A DNA stretch of 64,000 nucleotides from Hydrogenivirga caldilitoris (GCF_003664005.1 NZ_RCCJ01000001.1:868001-932000), one strand, 5' to 3'; positions 1 to 7,933 are shown, counted from the first letter of the stretch. Translations and numbers: made by a program. Notes: generated from the letters alone by a model not told the origin.

Positions 1-38
1 CTGCGTTTATATTCAAACTCTGGAGGATGACCAGATGA
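1..38 (+). CDS. 3' tail of an upstream gene (partial)
   Basis: The third frame is open from the window edge and ends in TGA at 36-38, giving the tail [11 protein letters not shown]. That stop overlaps the next ATG (35-37) as ATGA, the usual sign of translational coupling. Too little is visible to name the product. The call rests only on the overlap geometry. Confidence 0.35.
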   Translation, partial: AFIFKLWRMTR

Positions 39-148
39 GCTGGGAGTGGTACTTTTTCATGATACCTATATTTATATTTATAGTTTCTTTGCTCTTTCTA
101 ACTTACGAGGTTCTGAAAACTCCCGACAAGGAAGAGAAAACCACCTGA
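35..148 (+). CDS. Small single-span membrane protein (37 aa)
   Basis: This is a 37-residue ORF preceded by a GGAGG ribosome-binding site at about 22-27. Residues 7-24 form one hydrophobic helix, followed by a short charged tail. It overlaps the upstream tail gene by ATGA and the rsmH start by a single A (TGATG), so it sits in a tightly packed transcript. Small one-helix proteins of this kind occur as accessory subunits of respiratory complexes, but no family is recognised here and the function is unknown. Confidence 0.5.
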   Translation: MSWEWYFFMIPIFIFIVSLLFLTYEVLKTPDKEEKTT

Positions 149-1017
149 TGCACGTTCCAGTTTTGCTTGAAGAGTCAACAGACCTTTTACTTGGAAACGG
201 AGGTAAGCTCTACGTTGACTGCACCCTCGGTCTCGGAGGGCACACGAAGAGAATATTGGAGAAGAATCCTGAAGCTTTCGTTATAGGTATAGACAGGGAT
301 GAGGAAGCCATAGAGCTCGCCAAGGAGACCCTGAGGGAATTTGAAGGGAGGTTTGCTATATACAAAGCGGACTTTGCCGACCTTGATGCCGTCCTTGAAG
401 CCGAGGGTATAGATAAGGTTGATGGTTTCCTATTTGACCTCGGTGTCTCCATGTTCCAGCTGAAGAGTGAAAGGGGCTTTTCCTTTCAGATAGAGGCTCC
501 CCTTGACATGAGGATGGACAGAGAGCAGAGGCTTACCGCCTACAGGGTGGTGAACGAGTATTCTGAGAAGGAGCTTGCGAGGATAATCTGGGAATACGGG
601 GAGGAGAAGCTGAGCAGGAAGATAGCCAGAGCGATGGTTGAGTACAGGAAGAAGAAACCAATAGAAACCACGAAGGAGCTTGCCGACATAATCCTTTCCG
701 TTTACCCAGAAAGACTCAAACACGGGAGGATACACCCGGCAACTAAGACCTTTCAGGCTATAAGGATAGAGGTAAACAGGGAGCTTGAAAACCTTAAGGA
801 AGCTCTGGAAAAGACTGTGGATAGGCTGAACAAGGGAGGAAGACTCGTGGTTATAAGCTTCCACTCCTTAGAGGACAGGATAGTTAAGAACTTCTTCAGA
901 GAGCACTCTCAGGAGTTTAGGATTCTGACGAAGAAACCAATAACACCCTCCGAGGAGGAGGTAAAGATGAATCCGGCTGCCAGAAGTGCTAAATTAAGAG
1001 CAGGGGAGAGGATATGA
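148..1017 (+). CDS. rsmH: 16S rRNA (cytosine-1402 N4)-methyltransferase RsmH (MraW)
   Basis: A 289-aa SAM-dependent methyltransferase that N4-methylates C1402 in the decoding centre of 16S rRNA. The start MHVPVLLEE is the classic RsmH N-terminus, so ATG 148 is chosen over an in-frame upstream ATG at 46. The motif [12 protein letters not shown] (SAM loop) follows at about 27-38, then [12 protein letters not shown] (about 93-104), the PLDMRMD segment and the C-terminal [12 protein letters not shown] block. Length is normal for the family. The stop overlaps the next start by four bases, matching the common rsmH-ftsL arrangement of cell-division clusters. Identification is secure. Confidence 0.96.
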   Translation: MHVPVLLEESTDLLLGNGGKLYVDCTLGLGGHTKRILEKNPEAFVIGIDRDEEAIELAKETLREFEGRFAIYKADFADLDAVLEAEGIDKVDGFLFDLGVSMFQLKSERGFSFQIEAPLDMRMDREQRLTAYRVVNEYSEKELARIIWEYGEEKLSRKIARAMVEYRKKKPIETTKELADIILSVYPERLKHGRIHPATKTFQAIRIEVNRELENLKEALEKTVDRLNKGGRLVVISFHSLEDRIVKNFFREHSQEFRILTKKPITPSEEEVKMNPAARSAKLRAGERI

Positions 1018-1307
1018 ACCCGTTTCTGATTGTCGGCTTAGGGCTCCTGATATTCCTTGCCAACATGCTTTACTCGGCATACTCCATAAAAGTACTCAGG
1101 GAACACTCCCAAAAGCTCAGCACCTACAAAAGTTTGAAGGAAGAGAATCTTAAACTAAGGGCTGAGATAGAGAATATCTTAAATATAAGAGAGCTTGAAA
1201 GATACGCCCTCAAGCAGGGCTTTAAACCCTTCAACTGGGAGGATTTTGCCTTAATTCTCTTTAAAGAACCTTCAGAGAAAGGTCGCACCAAGAAGCGCCG
1301 TAGATGA
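1014..1307 (+). CDS. ftsL: FtsL-like cell-division protein
   Basis: A 97-aa protein with a short N-terminus, one transmembrane helix (about residues 4-24) and then a heptad-like coiled coil (about 28-60, rich in L, K and E) with a basic tail ending KKRRR. This bitopic plan, the size and the position directly after rsmH are those of FtsL, the divisome protein that pairs with FtsB/DivIC. Sequence conservation in FtsL is low, so the name rests on architecture and synteny. The last 47 bases overlap the 3' end of nadC on the opposite strand. Confidence 0.72.
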   Translation: MNPFLIVGLGLLIFLANMLYSAYSIKVLREHSQKLSTYKSLKEENLKLRAEIENILNIRELERYALKQGFKPFNWEDFALILFKEPSEKGRTKKRRR

Positions 1308-2085
1308 TGGAGCCGGAGGAGATATAGTTTACCCCCTCTACAGCATATTCTTTTACGTTTTCCAGGGTTATGTTGCCCGAAACTTCCACCTCCGCCCTCT
1401 CCTTCACGAGCTTCACCGCCTCCTTCACCTCTTCGGGAGAGAAGTTGTCTAACATAACTATATCAACGCCCAGAGTGAGAACCTTATCAAGCTCCTCCAA
1501 ACTTTCCACCTCCACCTCTATTTTGTATGCAGGGCTGACCTTTTCTTTTATCCTCCTTATCACCTCCTCCACTTCTCCCGCTACCCTCTTGTGGTTATCC
1601 TTTATAAGAACCATATCGTAGAGGGCGAACCTGTGGTTCTTTCCGCCTCCGACCCTAACTGCATACTTTTCAAAGAACCTGTAACCCGGCGTGGTCTTTC
1701 GGGTATCTAAAATCTTTACCCCCGTTCCCTCCAGTGCCTTTACGAACTCCCTTGTGCGCGTGGCTATACCGGAGAGACTTTGAAGGATGTTCAGAGCAAG
1801 CCTTTCTCCCATGAGTATCTGATCCGCTCTCCCTTCAAGTTCTATCAGAGTATCTCCTCTCTTGAACTCCGAACCTTCGCTCACGCAAGGTCTTACATAA
1901 ACACCTCCCAGCATTAGAAATAGCTCCTGAACAAAGGGAAGACCGGCAAGGATACCATCAGACTTCGCCTTTATCACGGCTCTGACGGTTTCCTCGGAAC
2001 AGACCAGCTCCGTGGTTATATCACCCGTCCCTAAATCTTCCTCTAAGAAACGCTGGAGCTGGGAGCGAATGAAGAGTCTGTTCAT
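1261..2085 (-). CDS. nadC: Nicotinate-nucleotide pyrophosphorylase (quinolinate phosphoribosyltransferase)
   Basis: A 274-aa enzyme converting quinolinate and PRPP into nicotinate mononucleotide in de novo NAD synthesis. Family signatures are visible in order: EEDLGTGDITTELV near residues 15-28, the catalytic LNILQSLSGIATRT block, LDTRKTTPGYR, the RVGGGKNHRFALYDMVLIKDNH segment, VEVESLEE, and the C-terminal VEVSGNITLENV and ISSGSI strands. Length matches the family. The 3' end overlaps ftsL by 47 bases tail to tail. Identification is secure. Confidence 0.96.
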   Translation of the reverse strand: MNRLFIRSQLQRFLEEDLGTGDITTELVCSEETVRAVIKAKSDGILAGLPFVQELFLMLGGVYVRPCVSEGSEFKRGDTLIELEGRADQILMGERLALNILQSLSGIATRTREFVKALEGTGVKILDTRKTTPGYRFFEKYAVRVGGGKNHRFALYDMVLIKDNHKRVAGEVEEVIRRIKEKVSPAYKIEVEVESLEELDKVLTLGVDIVMLDNFSPEEVKEAVKLVKERAEVEVSGNITLENVKEYAVEGVNYISSGSIIYGASWCDLSLKVL

Positions 2086-2110
2086 GGGTTATATGTTATC
2101 ATCTGCCAGT

Positions 2111-2812
2111 ATGAGGAAACCTAAGATAATAGCCCACAGGGGATACAGCTCCAAATTCAGGGAAAATACCTGGGAAGCCTTTGAGGGAGCTTATCAAGTT
2201 AGAGCCGATATGATAGAGCTTGACCTCGTCCTTACAAAGGACAGAAAGATATTCGTAAACCATGACCTTAATATAAATGGGAAGCTCATAAGGGATATGA
2301 ACCTTGAAGAAGCCAAGAAGATGATACCGGGCTCTATGGAGGTTTCGGAGGTTTTGAAATGGACTGAGGACAGAGGCATCGGGCTTTACTTAGACATAAA
2401 GGACAGGGACATGATAGAGGAGCTTACCCACATACTGAAGGACTTCGGATATAAAACCGATATCGTCGTCTCCTCCTCCGACGACTTTCCTTTCATGAGG
2501 AGGTTTAAAGAGCTTAACGACCACATACTCACGGCGTTACTCTTCAGGAACGTCCTTCCGCCGGAGGACATGGTGAGCCTTGCCCGTAAGTATCAGGGGG
2601 ACATAATTCATCCCTGCTGGGAAGACAAGCATCCGTTCCCTCACACGTTAATAAGTTCTGAGGATATAGAGCACATGAAAGGTGAGGGTTTTGAGGTCGT
2701 CTGCTGGCACGAGGAGAGAGAGTCTGAGCTAAGAGAGCTTGTCAAAAAGGGCTTCTGGGGCATTACCACTAACGACCCGGAGAAGTTGAGGGATATAGTT
2801 GATAAGCTATAA
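2111..2812 (+). CDS. Glycerophosphodiester phosphodiesterase
   Basis: A 233-aa GDPD-family enzyme that hydrolyses glycerophosphodiesters to sn-glycerol-3-phosphate and an alcohol. The start at 2111 gives the standard opening MRKPKIIAHRGYSS with the catalytic HRG, followed by REN, the metal-binding ELDLVLTKD (E/D pair) and VNHDLNINGK (catalytic His). The C-terminus has CWHEERE and the GITTNDPEKL motif typical of the fold. No signal peptide is seen, so it is probably cytosolic (UgpQ-like). An in-frame upstream start at 2012 would read through the nadC 5' end and is rejected. Confidence 0.9.
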   Translation: MRKPKIIAHRGYSSKFRENTWEAFEGAYQVRADMIELDLVLTKDRKIFVNHDLNINGKLIRDMNLEEAKKMIPGSMEVSEVLKWTEDRGIGLYLDIKDRDMIEELTHILKDFGYKTDIVVSSSDDFPFMRRFKELNDHILTALLFRNVLPPEDMVSLARKYQGDIIHPCWEDKHPFPHTLISSEDIEHMKGEGFEVVCWHEERESELRELVKKGFWGITTNDPEKLRDIVDKL

Positions 2813-2820
2813 AATGTTTT

Positions 2821-4104
2821 TTAAACACTTCCCCTATGCTTCCACACGAGCCACAGGGTTAATATAACCCTCACGTTTGTGACCAGAGCAAGCAGGATAA
2901 AAAGCGCCTTTATCCAACCAAAGAGACAGAAGAGCATTATGAAGAAAATCCTCTCGTCCCTTTTTCCAGGAAGCCACCTGAGTTCTTTTACCACGCCGTA
3001 GGCGTCCTCACAGTAAGCTCCCCTGAACCTCTCCGTTGAGTAGCTCACCATTAAAGAGCCGAAAATCGCAAGAAGAACCCATGGAAGGAACTCCTGAGAA
3101 GGCTTGAGCCACAGAGCAAGAGATGACAGAAAGAGAAAGTCGGTGTATCTGTCAAGGACGGAGTCAAGGTATCCCCCGAACCTTGTCGTTCTCATGCTCG
3201 CCCTCGCTATCTCCCCATCTATCCCGTCTAACATTGAGCTGAGTTGATACAGAAGTCCTCCCAGAGCGGGACTGAGTAGTGCCACCAGGGCAGAAAACAC
3301 CCCTATGAAGAAGGTGAGCCAAGTAGCCCGATTGGGTGTGAGCTTGTCTACAAGTCTTTCGGAGAACCACAGGGATACCTTCCTGTTGAGGTGCCTTGAG
3401 ATAAAACCGTCTCCCGTTCCCTTTACCGAAGCCCTTACCAGAGCCTTCTTCGCCCGCTCTATATCTTCCGGTGTATCAACGTCCGTCCAGAACTTACCTG
3501 AAACTGGAGTGCACTTTATATGGGCTTCCTTTACTATCTCGCTCAGGGTTACCTTTTCCCTTTCCTTAACAAGCCTCTCGGCAGTTTCAAACACGCTTTC
3601 GTCAAGAATGAAGAAACCCGTATCATACCCGTTAAAGTTCTTCAAGTCTTTGCCTATCTTCTCAATCTTCCCTTCTTTACAGAGAACCTTTGTCGCTTCC
3701 TTCCTGTCGGTGTATAGGGCGAGCTCGTCCACGATAAGACCTTCCCCTTTTAGTGCTTCTTCAATAAATTCCTCCGAATAGAGGTGGTCTCCCATAGTAA
3801 GGACGAACCTCCCGTTGACGTGATTTCTTGCCAAGTACAGGGAGTAGCCGTTTTCCTTCTCGGGATGTTCGTTGAGAACTATCTCGTAGCTTATGCCGAG
3901 TCTTCTGACGAAGTTCTCTATAGGTTCCCTGTTGTGTTCGTTCACCACCAAGACGAACTTGCTTATCCCTTTACTATCAAGGAGTTTAATCGTTCTATAG
4001 AGTATTTCCCTTCCCGCCACCCTTATCAGAGGCTTTGGCAAGTACTGGGTGTATCCCTGCATCCTCTTAGCCAGACCTGCACAGAGGATAACCGCTGTAT
4101 CCAT
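2821..4104 (-). CDS. Bifunctional CTP:inositol-1-phosphate cytidylyltransferase / di-myo-inositol-phosphate phosphate synthase (IPCT/DIPPS)
   Basis: A 427-aa two-domain enzyme. Residues 1 to about 220 are a nucleotidyltransferase with the NTP loop CAGLAKRMQGYTQYLPKPL. Residues from about 235 on are a CDP-alcohol phosphotransferase with the full signature DG-x2-AR-x8-G-x3-D-x3-D (starting DGEIAR and ending GGYLDSVLD) and several membrane helices. This fusion is the known IPCT/DIPPS enzyme of hyperthermophiles. It activates L-myo-inositol-1-phosphate as CDP-inositol and couples it to a second inositol phosphate, leading to the thermoprotective solute di-myo-inositol phosphate. No inositol-phosphate synthase lies in this window. 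The stop of the upstream UDG gene abuts this start, suggesting co-transcription. Confidence 0.92.
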   Translation of the reverse strand: MDTAVILCAGLAKRMQGYTQYLPKPLIRVAGREILYRTIKLLDSKGISKFVLVVNEHNREPIENFVRRLGISYEIVLNEHPEKENGYSLYLARNHVNGRFVLTMGDHLYSEEFIEEALKGEGLIVDELALYTDRKEATKVLCKEGKIEKIGKDLKNFNGYDTGFFILDESVFETAERLVKEREKVTLSEIVKEAHIKCTPVSGKFWTDVDTPEDIERAKKALVRASVKGTGDGFISRHLNRKVSLWFSERLVDKLTPNRATWLTFFIGVFSALVALLSPALGGLLYQLSSMLDGIDGEIARASMRTTRFGGYLDSVLDRYTDFLFLSSLALWLKPSQEFLPWVLLAIFGSLMVSYSTERFRGAYCEDAYGVVKELRWLPGKRDERIFFIMLFCLFGWIKALFILLALVTNVRVILTLWLVWKHRGSV

Positions 4105-4794
4105 CTACCTACCCTCCAGCAGGCTCTTTATCTCCTCAAAAACCCTAATCCAGTCCTCCCACTTAAGCCTCCCCGTCTGGGTGTTCTGTTTGCTCGGGTG
4201 ATAGGAGGTAATAAGAGTGTAGGGAATCCCTTCGGGCTTATACTTGAGTCCGCGTCCGGACTTTATGCCTTTGAGCTTAGCTTCAGGGTAAAGGTCTTTC
4301 AGAGCCATTAAAGTTCCCTTTAAGGCTATACTTCCTAGGCAGAGGATAACCTTAACGTTTTTCAGAAGTTTTAACTCTTCAACCAGATACCCGTTGCAGT
4401 TCTCCATCTCCTCCTTTGTGGGTTTATTCTCCGGAGGGGCGCACCTGACCACTGCTGTTATGTAAGCATCTTTAAGCTCAAGCCCGTCGTCTCTGCTCTC
4501 GGATGTAGGTTTGTTGGCGAAACCGGTTTCGTAGAGAGCCTTGGCGAGCCAGTCCCCTGAGCTGTCCCCTGTAAACATCCTCCCCGTCCTGTTCCCTCCG
4601 TGAGCCGCAGGCGCGAGCCCAACGATCAATAACTTTGCCTCTGGGTCTCCGAAGCCGGGAAGGGGTTTACCCCAGTATTCCCAGTCGGCGTATCTTCTGA
4701 CTTTCTTACGTGCCACCTCCCTTATGTAGGTAGAAAGTCTTTCACACTTTTGACACTCAACAATTTTCCTGTTGAGTCCTTCTAAGGAATGCAT
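4105..4794 (-). CDS. Family 5 uracil-DNA glycosylase (UDGb)
   Basis: A 229-aa DNA repair enzyme that removes uracil and other deaminated bases. Motif 1 is GLAPAAHGGNRTGRMFTGD (about 57-75), where family 5 has Ala in place of the catalytic Asp or Asn of other UDGs. Motif 2 is the C-terminal SYHPSKQNTQTGRL. Four cysteines (CQKC near 14-17, plus C in VRCAP and in ILCLG) fit the iron-sulfur cluster of families 4 and 5. Such enzymes counter heat-driven cytosine deamination. It is directly followed by the IPCT/DIPPS gene with no gap. Confidence 0.9.
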   Translation of the reverse strand: MHSLEGLNRKIVECQKCERLSTYIREVARKKVRRYADWEYWGKPLPGFGDPEAKLLIVGLAPAAHGGNRTGRMFTGDSSGDWLAKALYETGFANKPTSESRDDGLELKDAYITAVVRCAPPENKPTKEEMENCNGYLVEELKLLKNVKVILCLGSIALKGTLMALKDLYPEAKLKGIKSGRGLKYKPEGIPYTLITSYHPSKQNTQTGRLKWEDWIRVFEEIKSLLEGR

Positions 4795-4820
4795 GGGTTA
4801 ATAATTATAAGGGTTTAGGC

Positions 4821-4826
4821 TATATT
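4821..4826 (+). promoter_or_regulatory. -10 element of a leaderless hicB transcript
   Basis: TATATT lies 8 bases upstream of the hicB ATG, leaving no room for a ribosome-binding site. The same spacing (a TATAAT-like box 6-8 bases before the start codon) recurs before the genes at 7934, 20956, 55071 (minus) and 55136. Confidence 0.45.
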
Positions 4827-4834
4827 GTTATTTT

Positions 4835-5053
4835 ATGGAAAGAAACGAGCTGGTTTTTATAGTTGAAGAAGAGCCAGAAGGTGGTTATACCGCTAAAGCG
4901 GTAGGACATGCTATATTCACGCAGGGGGAAACCCTTGAAGAACTCAAAGAAAACATAAAGGATGCTGTAAGGTGTCATTTTGAAAGGGAAGAAGAACTCC
5001 CTTCCCAGATCAAGCTACATATAATAAGGGAAGAGGTTATACCTTATGCCTAA
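4835..5053 (+). CDS. hicB: HicB-family antitoxin-like protein
   Basis: A 72-aa protein with the partial RNase-H-like HicB fold: LVFIVEEEPEGGYTAKA, then the GETLEELKENIKDAVRCHF helix typical of the UPF0150/HicB group. In TA modules HicB neutralises the HicA mRNA interferase and represses the operon. There is no C-terminal DNA-binding domain, so it is the short version. The partner downstream is only a 12-codon stub, so this is an orphan antitoxin. Transcription is probably leaderless from TATATT at 4821. Confidence 0.78.
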   Translation: MERNELVFIVEEEPEGGYTAKAVGHAIFTQGETLEELKENIKDAVRCHFEREEELPSQIKLHIIREEVIPYA

Positions 5054-5084
5054 ACTCCCACGAGATATATTTGGAAATGAATAA
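5046..5084 (+). pseudogene. Truncated HicA toxin remnant
   Basis: An ATG overlapping the end of hicB opens the frame MPKLPRDIFGNE and stops at 5082-5084. The first eight residues match the usual HicA start (MPKLPRDISGKE type), and the position after hicB, overlapping it, is the normal place for hicA. The rest of the double-stranded-RNA-binding fold and its catalytic His are absent. The next gene, rimM, begins 30 bases on. I read this as a decayed toxin. Confidence is limited by the short match. Confidence 0.5.
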
Positions 5085-5114
5085 AGATACTCTGATTTCA
5101 GACTTATTCGGGTG

Positions 5115-5609
5115 ATGGAATACATAGTTATCGGTAAGGTCATAGACACCTTCGGTGTTAAGGGAGAGCTTAAAGTCCTTCCCATGGCTCCCGAGGAGGT
5201 CTTTGAGAAGCTCAAAAGAGTCTATCTCAAGAGAGTCGGAGGCGAGTATGTACCCTTTAAAGTTGAGGGTGTGAGGAGACACGAGAACTTCTTACTGATT
5301 AAGTTCAAGGGCTACAACGACCTCGGTTCTGTTGAGCAGTTCAAAGGTGCCCACCTCTTTCTTCCCGAAAAGGAACTACCCAAGAGGGACGAGGAGGAGT
5401 TCTATGCCTACGAGCTTATAGGGATGGAGGTTGTTACGAACAAAGGAAAGAGGCTTGGAAAGGTGAAGAGGGTGGAGGACTTCGGAGTTTACGACATGCT
5501 CGTTCTGGAAAATGAGAAGATAATGATTCCCTTTGTGAGCGATATAGTCCTGAATGTTGATAGGAGGGAAAGAAGAATAGAGGTTAAGGAGGAACTGGTG
5601 TTGTTTTAA
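5115..5609 (+). CDS. rimM: Ribosome maturation factor RimM
   Basis: A 164-aa 16S rRNA maturation factor of the 30S head. The N-terminal RimM domain starts YIVIGKVIDTFGVKGELKV, the family signature (G-x-I-x2-x-G-V-K-G-E-hydrophobic). The C-terminal PRC barrel carries ELIGMEVVTNKGKRLGKVKRVEDFGVYDMLVL and the ending IPFVSDIVLNVD, both characteristic. ATG 5115 is preferred over the GTG at 5112. Length is normal. In many genomes rimM lies with rpsP and trmD; here it stands alone, followed by island-type sequence. Confidence 0.93.
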   Translation: MEYIVIGKVIDTFGVKGELKVLPMAPEEVFEKLKRVYLKRVGGEYVPFKVEGVRRHENFLLIKFKGYNDLGSVEQFKGAHLFLPEKELPKRDEEEFYAYELIGMEVVTNKGKRLGKVKRVEDFGVYDMLVLENEKIMIPFVSDIVLNVDRRERRIEVKEELVLF

Positions 5610-5646
5610 TAGAGCGTACCTTGTGGTTTTTCCTTGATAGAAGCTT

Positions 5647-5904
5647 CTAAACCCTTTGTTGGAAATATTGCCTGAAGTAAAAAGTTACAGGTTTCACCCT
5701 TTTATAACTTGTGTGAAACTCCTTCCTCTTACAATTTAATCTTTTGAGGACAATATGAGTTTTAGGTTGCCTGATATTCTGAGTTGCGGTAATTTTTTCA
5801 ACAGGCTCGTAACTCTCTGGTGCCCGCAAATCCATAAAATACAGAATTTTTGCACCGTACCCCTTATAGTCTGCAAGCTTTGAGAAACCTAACTTAGAAG
5901 CCAT
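5647..5904 (-). CDS. Hypothetical basic protein (85 aa)
   Basis: An 85-residue, lysine- and arginine-rich ORF opening MASKLGFSKLADYKGYG, with a purine-rich GGAAGG ribosome-binding site just upstream of ATG 5904. No known domain, signal peptide or membrane helix is recognised. It lies between rimM and a set of IS21-like terminal repeats, so it may be a fragment left by a mobile element or a chance frame. It is reported because it fills the gap and has a plausible start, but function is unknown and the gene itself is uncertain. Confidence 0.35.
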   Translation of the reverse strand: MASKLGFSKLADYKGYGAKILYFMDLRAPESYEPVEKITATQNIRQPKTHIVLKRLNCKRKEFHTSYKRVKPVTFYFRQYFQQRV

Positions 5905-5919
5905 CTGCCCTTCCCTCTC

Positions 5920-5980
5920 AGTCGCAATTTATGGTGTGCCAGTCGCATTTTTTAGTGTCCAGTCTCACTTTATGCTGTGT
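5920..5980. repeat. Three tandem ~20-bp repeats resembling an IS21-family end
   Basis: Three consecutive units start at 5920, 5941 and 5961. Each follows the pattern AGTCKCA-T/A-rich-TNGTGTGCC with small differences. Arrays of imperfect ~20-bp direct repeats are typical of IS21-family (IstAB) element ends. No istA or istB gene is present nearby, so this would be a solo end left by an excised or decayed element. The family assignment is from the look of the repeats only. Confidence 0.45.
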
Positions 5981-5986
5981 TTTACA

Positions 5987-6039
5987 GAAATCCTCGGGGC
6001 GACAGGACTTGAACCTGCGACCTCTGGCTCCCGAAGCCA
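5987..6039 (-). repeat. attL: displaced 3' half of tRNA-Pro(CGG)
   Basis: Read on the minus strand, this holds the 3' side of a tRNA-Pro: part of the anticodon arm with loop TTCGGGA, the variable region, a full T-arm and the 3' acceptor strand. It is a direct repeat of the 3' half of the intact tRNA at 35016-35088, and the shared block extends about 7 bases past the 3' end. The two copies differ only at two base pairs of the T-stem, and both changes are compensated (C-G to G-C, A-T to C-G). The 5' half is missing. This is the expected footprint of integration into a tRNA gene. Confidence 0.8.
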
Positions 6040-6223
6040 TATTTCTCTTCAGAGGACTACCTCCTGAAAATCCTTGTTTTCCTTGTCTTTCAACGAGAAG
6101 AGCCGTTTTCGGCGTTCCTTTGAAGGAGCCTTTCCGAACCTCTGAGAAACCCATTTTTACCTTTCTATTTCGGCAGTTTTTCGGCAAAACCTTCCAAACT
6201 CCATGTTTTGGTTTGGGTTATTT

Positions 6224-7599
6224 GTTTCAACTCCACACGGATGATTAAGAACAGACAGAACTGAGAAATGTGGTGAACGCTGTTACAACGTCGTTTCAAC
6301 TCCACACGGATAATTAAGAACTCATGCAAATAATCCCAATATGTCAAATATTTCTATAGTTTCAACTCCATACGGATGATTAAGAACTGATTTTCACAGA
6401 ATTCGCAAAATGCTTGAAGCCGCATGTTTCAACTCCACACGGATAATTAAGAACAGCTACTCATTTCAGAGTGAGGAATGGGAAGTGGAAGAGTTTCAAC
6501 TCCACACGGATAATTAAGAACTGCCTTGCGCCCCGTTTTCTCGCAAGCTATAAGCGGTTTCAACTCCACACGGATAATTAAGAACCAAATAATATGGCGG
6601 TTTTTTCTAAAACCGCTAATAGTTTCAACTCCACACGGATAATTAAGAACAAGAGTCTATCACTAGCAGCGAGGAAATCAAAACCCTGGTTTCAACTCCA
6701 CACGGATAATTAAGAACAAAATAAAAGAGCCAACGGCGGGCGGGCTTGCGAGCCGTAGTTTCAACTCCACACGGATAATTAAGAACCTCTTAAAGCGAAT
6801 GTCGTCTAAGCCTTCCACTCCCGAGTTTCAACTCCACACGGATAATTAAGAACGATATAACCTTAGAAACCAAAGAAATAGCCGATGCAATTAGTTTCAA
6901 CTCCACACGGATAATTAAGAACATACAGTTAGCTTGTTATTTCATAGGCTATTCATATAGTTTCAACTCCACACGGATAATTAAGAACTGCCTTGCGCCC
7001 CGTTTTCTCGCAAGCTATAAGCGGTTTCAACTCCACACGGATAATTAAGAACCAAATAATATGGCGGTTTTTTCTAAAACCGCTAATAGTTTCAACTCCA
7101 CACGGATAATTAAGAACAAGAGTCTATCACTAGCAGCGAGGAAATCAAAACCCTGGTTTCAACTCCACACGGATAATTAAGAACAAAATAAAAGAGCCAA
7201 CGGCGGGCGGGCTTGCGAGCCGTAGTTTCAACTCCACACGGATAATTAAGAACCTCTTAAAGCGAATGTCGTCTAAGCCTTCCACTCCCGAGTTTCAACT
7301 CCACACGGATAATTAAGAACGACATTTAGGACTTGATATATTTCTCATTACTCAGGATGTTTCAACTCCACACGGATAATTAAGAACTATAACGTTTATG
7401 ATTTGTATAAGTTATATAATTCCAACTCCGTGAAAGGGTTTCAACTCCACACGGATAATTAAGAACCCTCTTTATGTTTACCTTCCCCTATCAAGGCTAA
7501 GGTGTTTCAACTCCACACGGATAATTAAGAACCGGTGGCGAACAAGCAGGTCAATTTATAAATCCGAGCGGTTTCAACTCCACACGGATAATTAAGAAC
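6224..7599 (-). CRISPR. CRISPR array 1 (21 repeats, 20 spacers)
   Basis: Twenty-one copies of a 29-bp repeat (plus strand begins GTTTCAACTCCACACGGATA and ends ATTAAGAAC), first at 6224 and last at 7571. Spacers are 35-50 bp, mostly 35-40. The leader is on the right and the degenerate repeats (6224, 6359) are on the left, so the array is transcribed on the minus strand. The RNA repeat then ends in GUUGAAAC, a typical 8-nt crRNA 5' handle. Spacers at 6522-6824 recur in order at 6989-7291, offset exactly 467 bp: five spacers are duplicated, with two others between. The spacer at 7388-7437 is 50 bp and contains a repeat-like stretch. Confidence 0.99.
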
Positions 7600-7890
7600 C
7601 CTCAAACGGGGTGTTACAAAATTAAACTATTATCAATAACTTACGCAAAGGAGAGTGCTCTAAAATGAAGTTAATTTCCGGAAATCTTCAGTGAAGTAAA
7701 TTGCTCAAAAATTTACCACCTTTAAACCTTTGAAAAACAATCACTTTAGAAACCCATCATCAAAACATCAAAACATTTAGGCATTTTGATGATTCAATTA
7801 AAACCGCACTCCCCTTACTTTTGAGAGCCTCATACTCCCTATTCACTTGTCAAGGAGCCGGAGGGCTACTTAAAGCCCTCTCCAAGATTA
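7600..7890 (-). promoter_or_regulatory. Leader of CRISPR array 1
   Basis: This sequence borders the intact-repeat end of array 1 and is nearly identical over ~280 bp to the leader at 20615-20900. It contains two tandem CATCAAAA boxes (7758-7765, 7766-7773) and an inverted TTTTGATG (7784-7791), a conserved TTGACA on the minus strand (7848-7853), and a hairpin (7861-7867 with 7874-7880). No gene is seen here. It should hold the array promoter and the adaptation signals. Confidence 0.85.
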
Positions 7891-7908
7891 TATTCCTTTC
7901 TATCCTGC

Positions 7909-7927
7909 TATGCAAGGGGTATAATTT
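7909..7927 (+). promoter_or_regulatory. Promoter of the type III-B/Calp operon (leaderless)
   Basis: TATGCAA is followed by GGGGTATAATTT; the TATAAT at 7920-7925 lies 8 bases before the GTG at 7934, so the transcript should be leaderless or nearly so. A closely matching motif (TATGCAA, CGGTACAATTT) stands at 20934-20951 before the RHH gene, also just outside a leader. No convincing -35 box is seen. Confidence 0.55.
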
Positions 7928-7933
7928 ATCTCC

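Noticed and set aside
5918-6248. Two overlapping open frames across the tRNA fragment and the first CRISPR repeats
   Set aside because: They run through the IS-like repeats, the tRNA half and a CRISPR repeat, and have no protein-like composition or ribosome-binding site.
7861-7880. Hairpin at the outer end of leader 1 as a terminator
   Set aside because: No T-run follows on either strand, and the stem is weaker in leader 2, where a T-run is present. Not safe to call a terminator at 7861.
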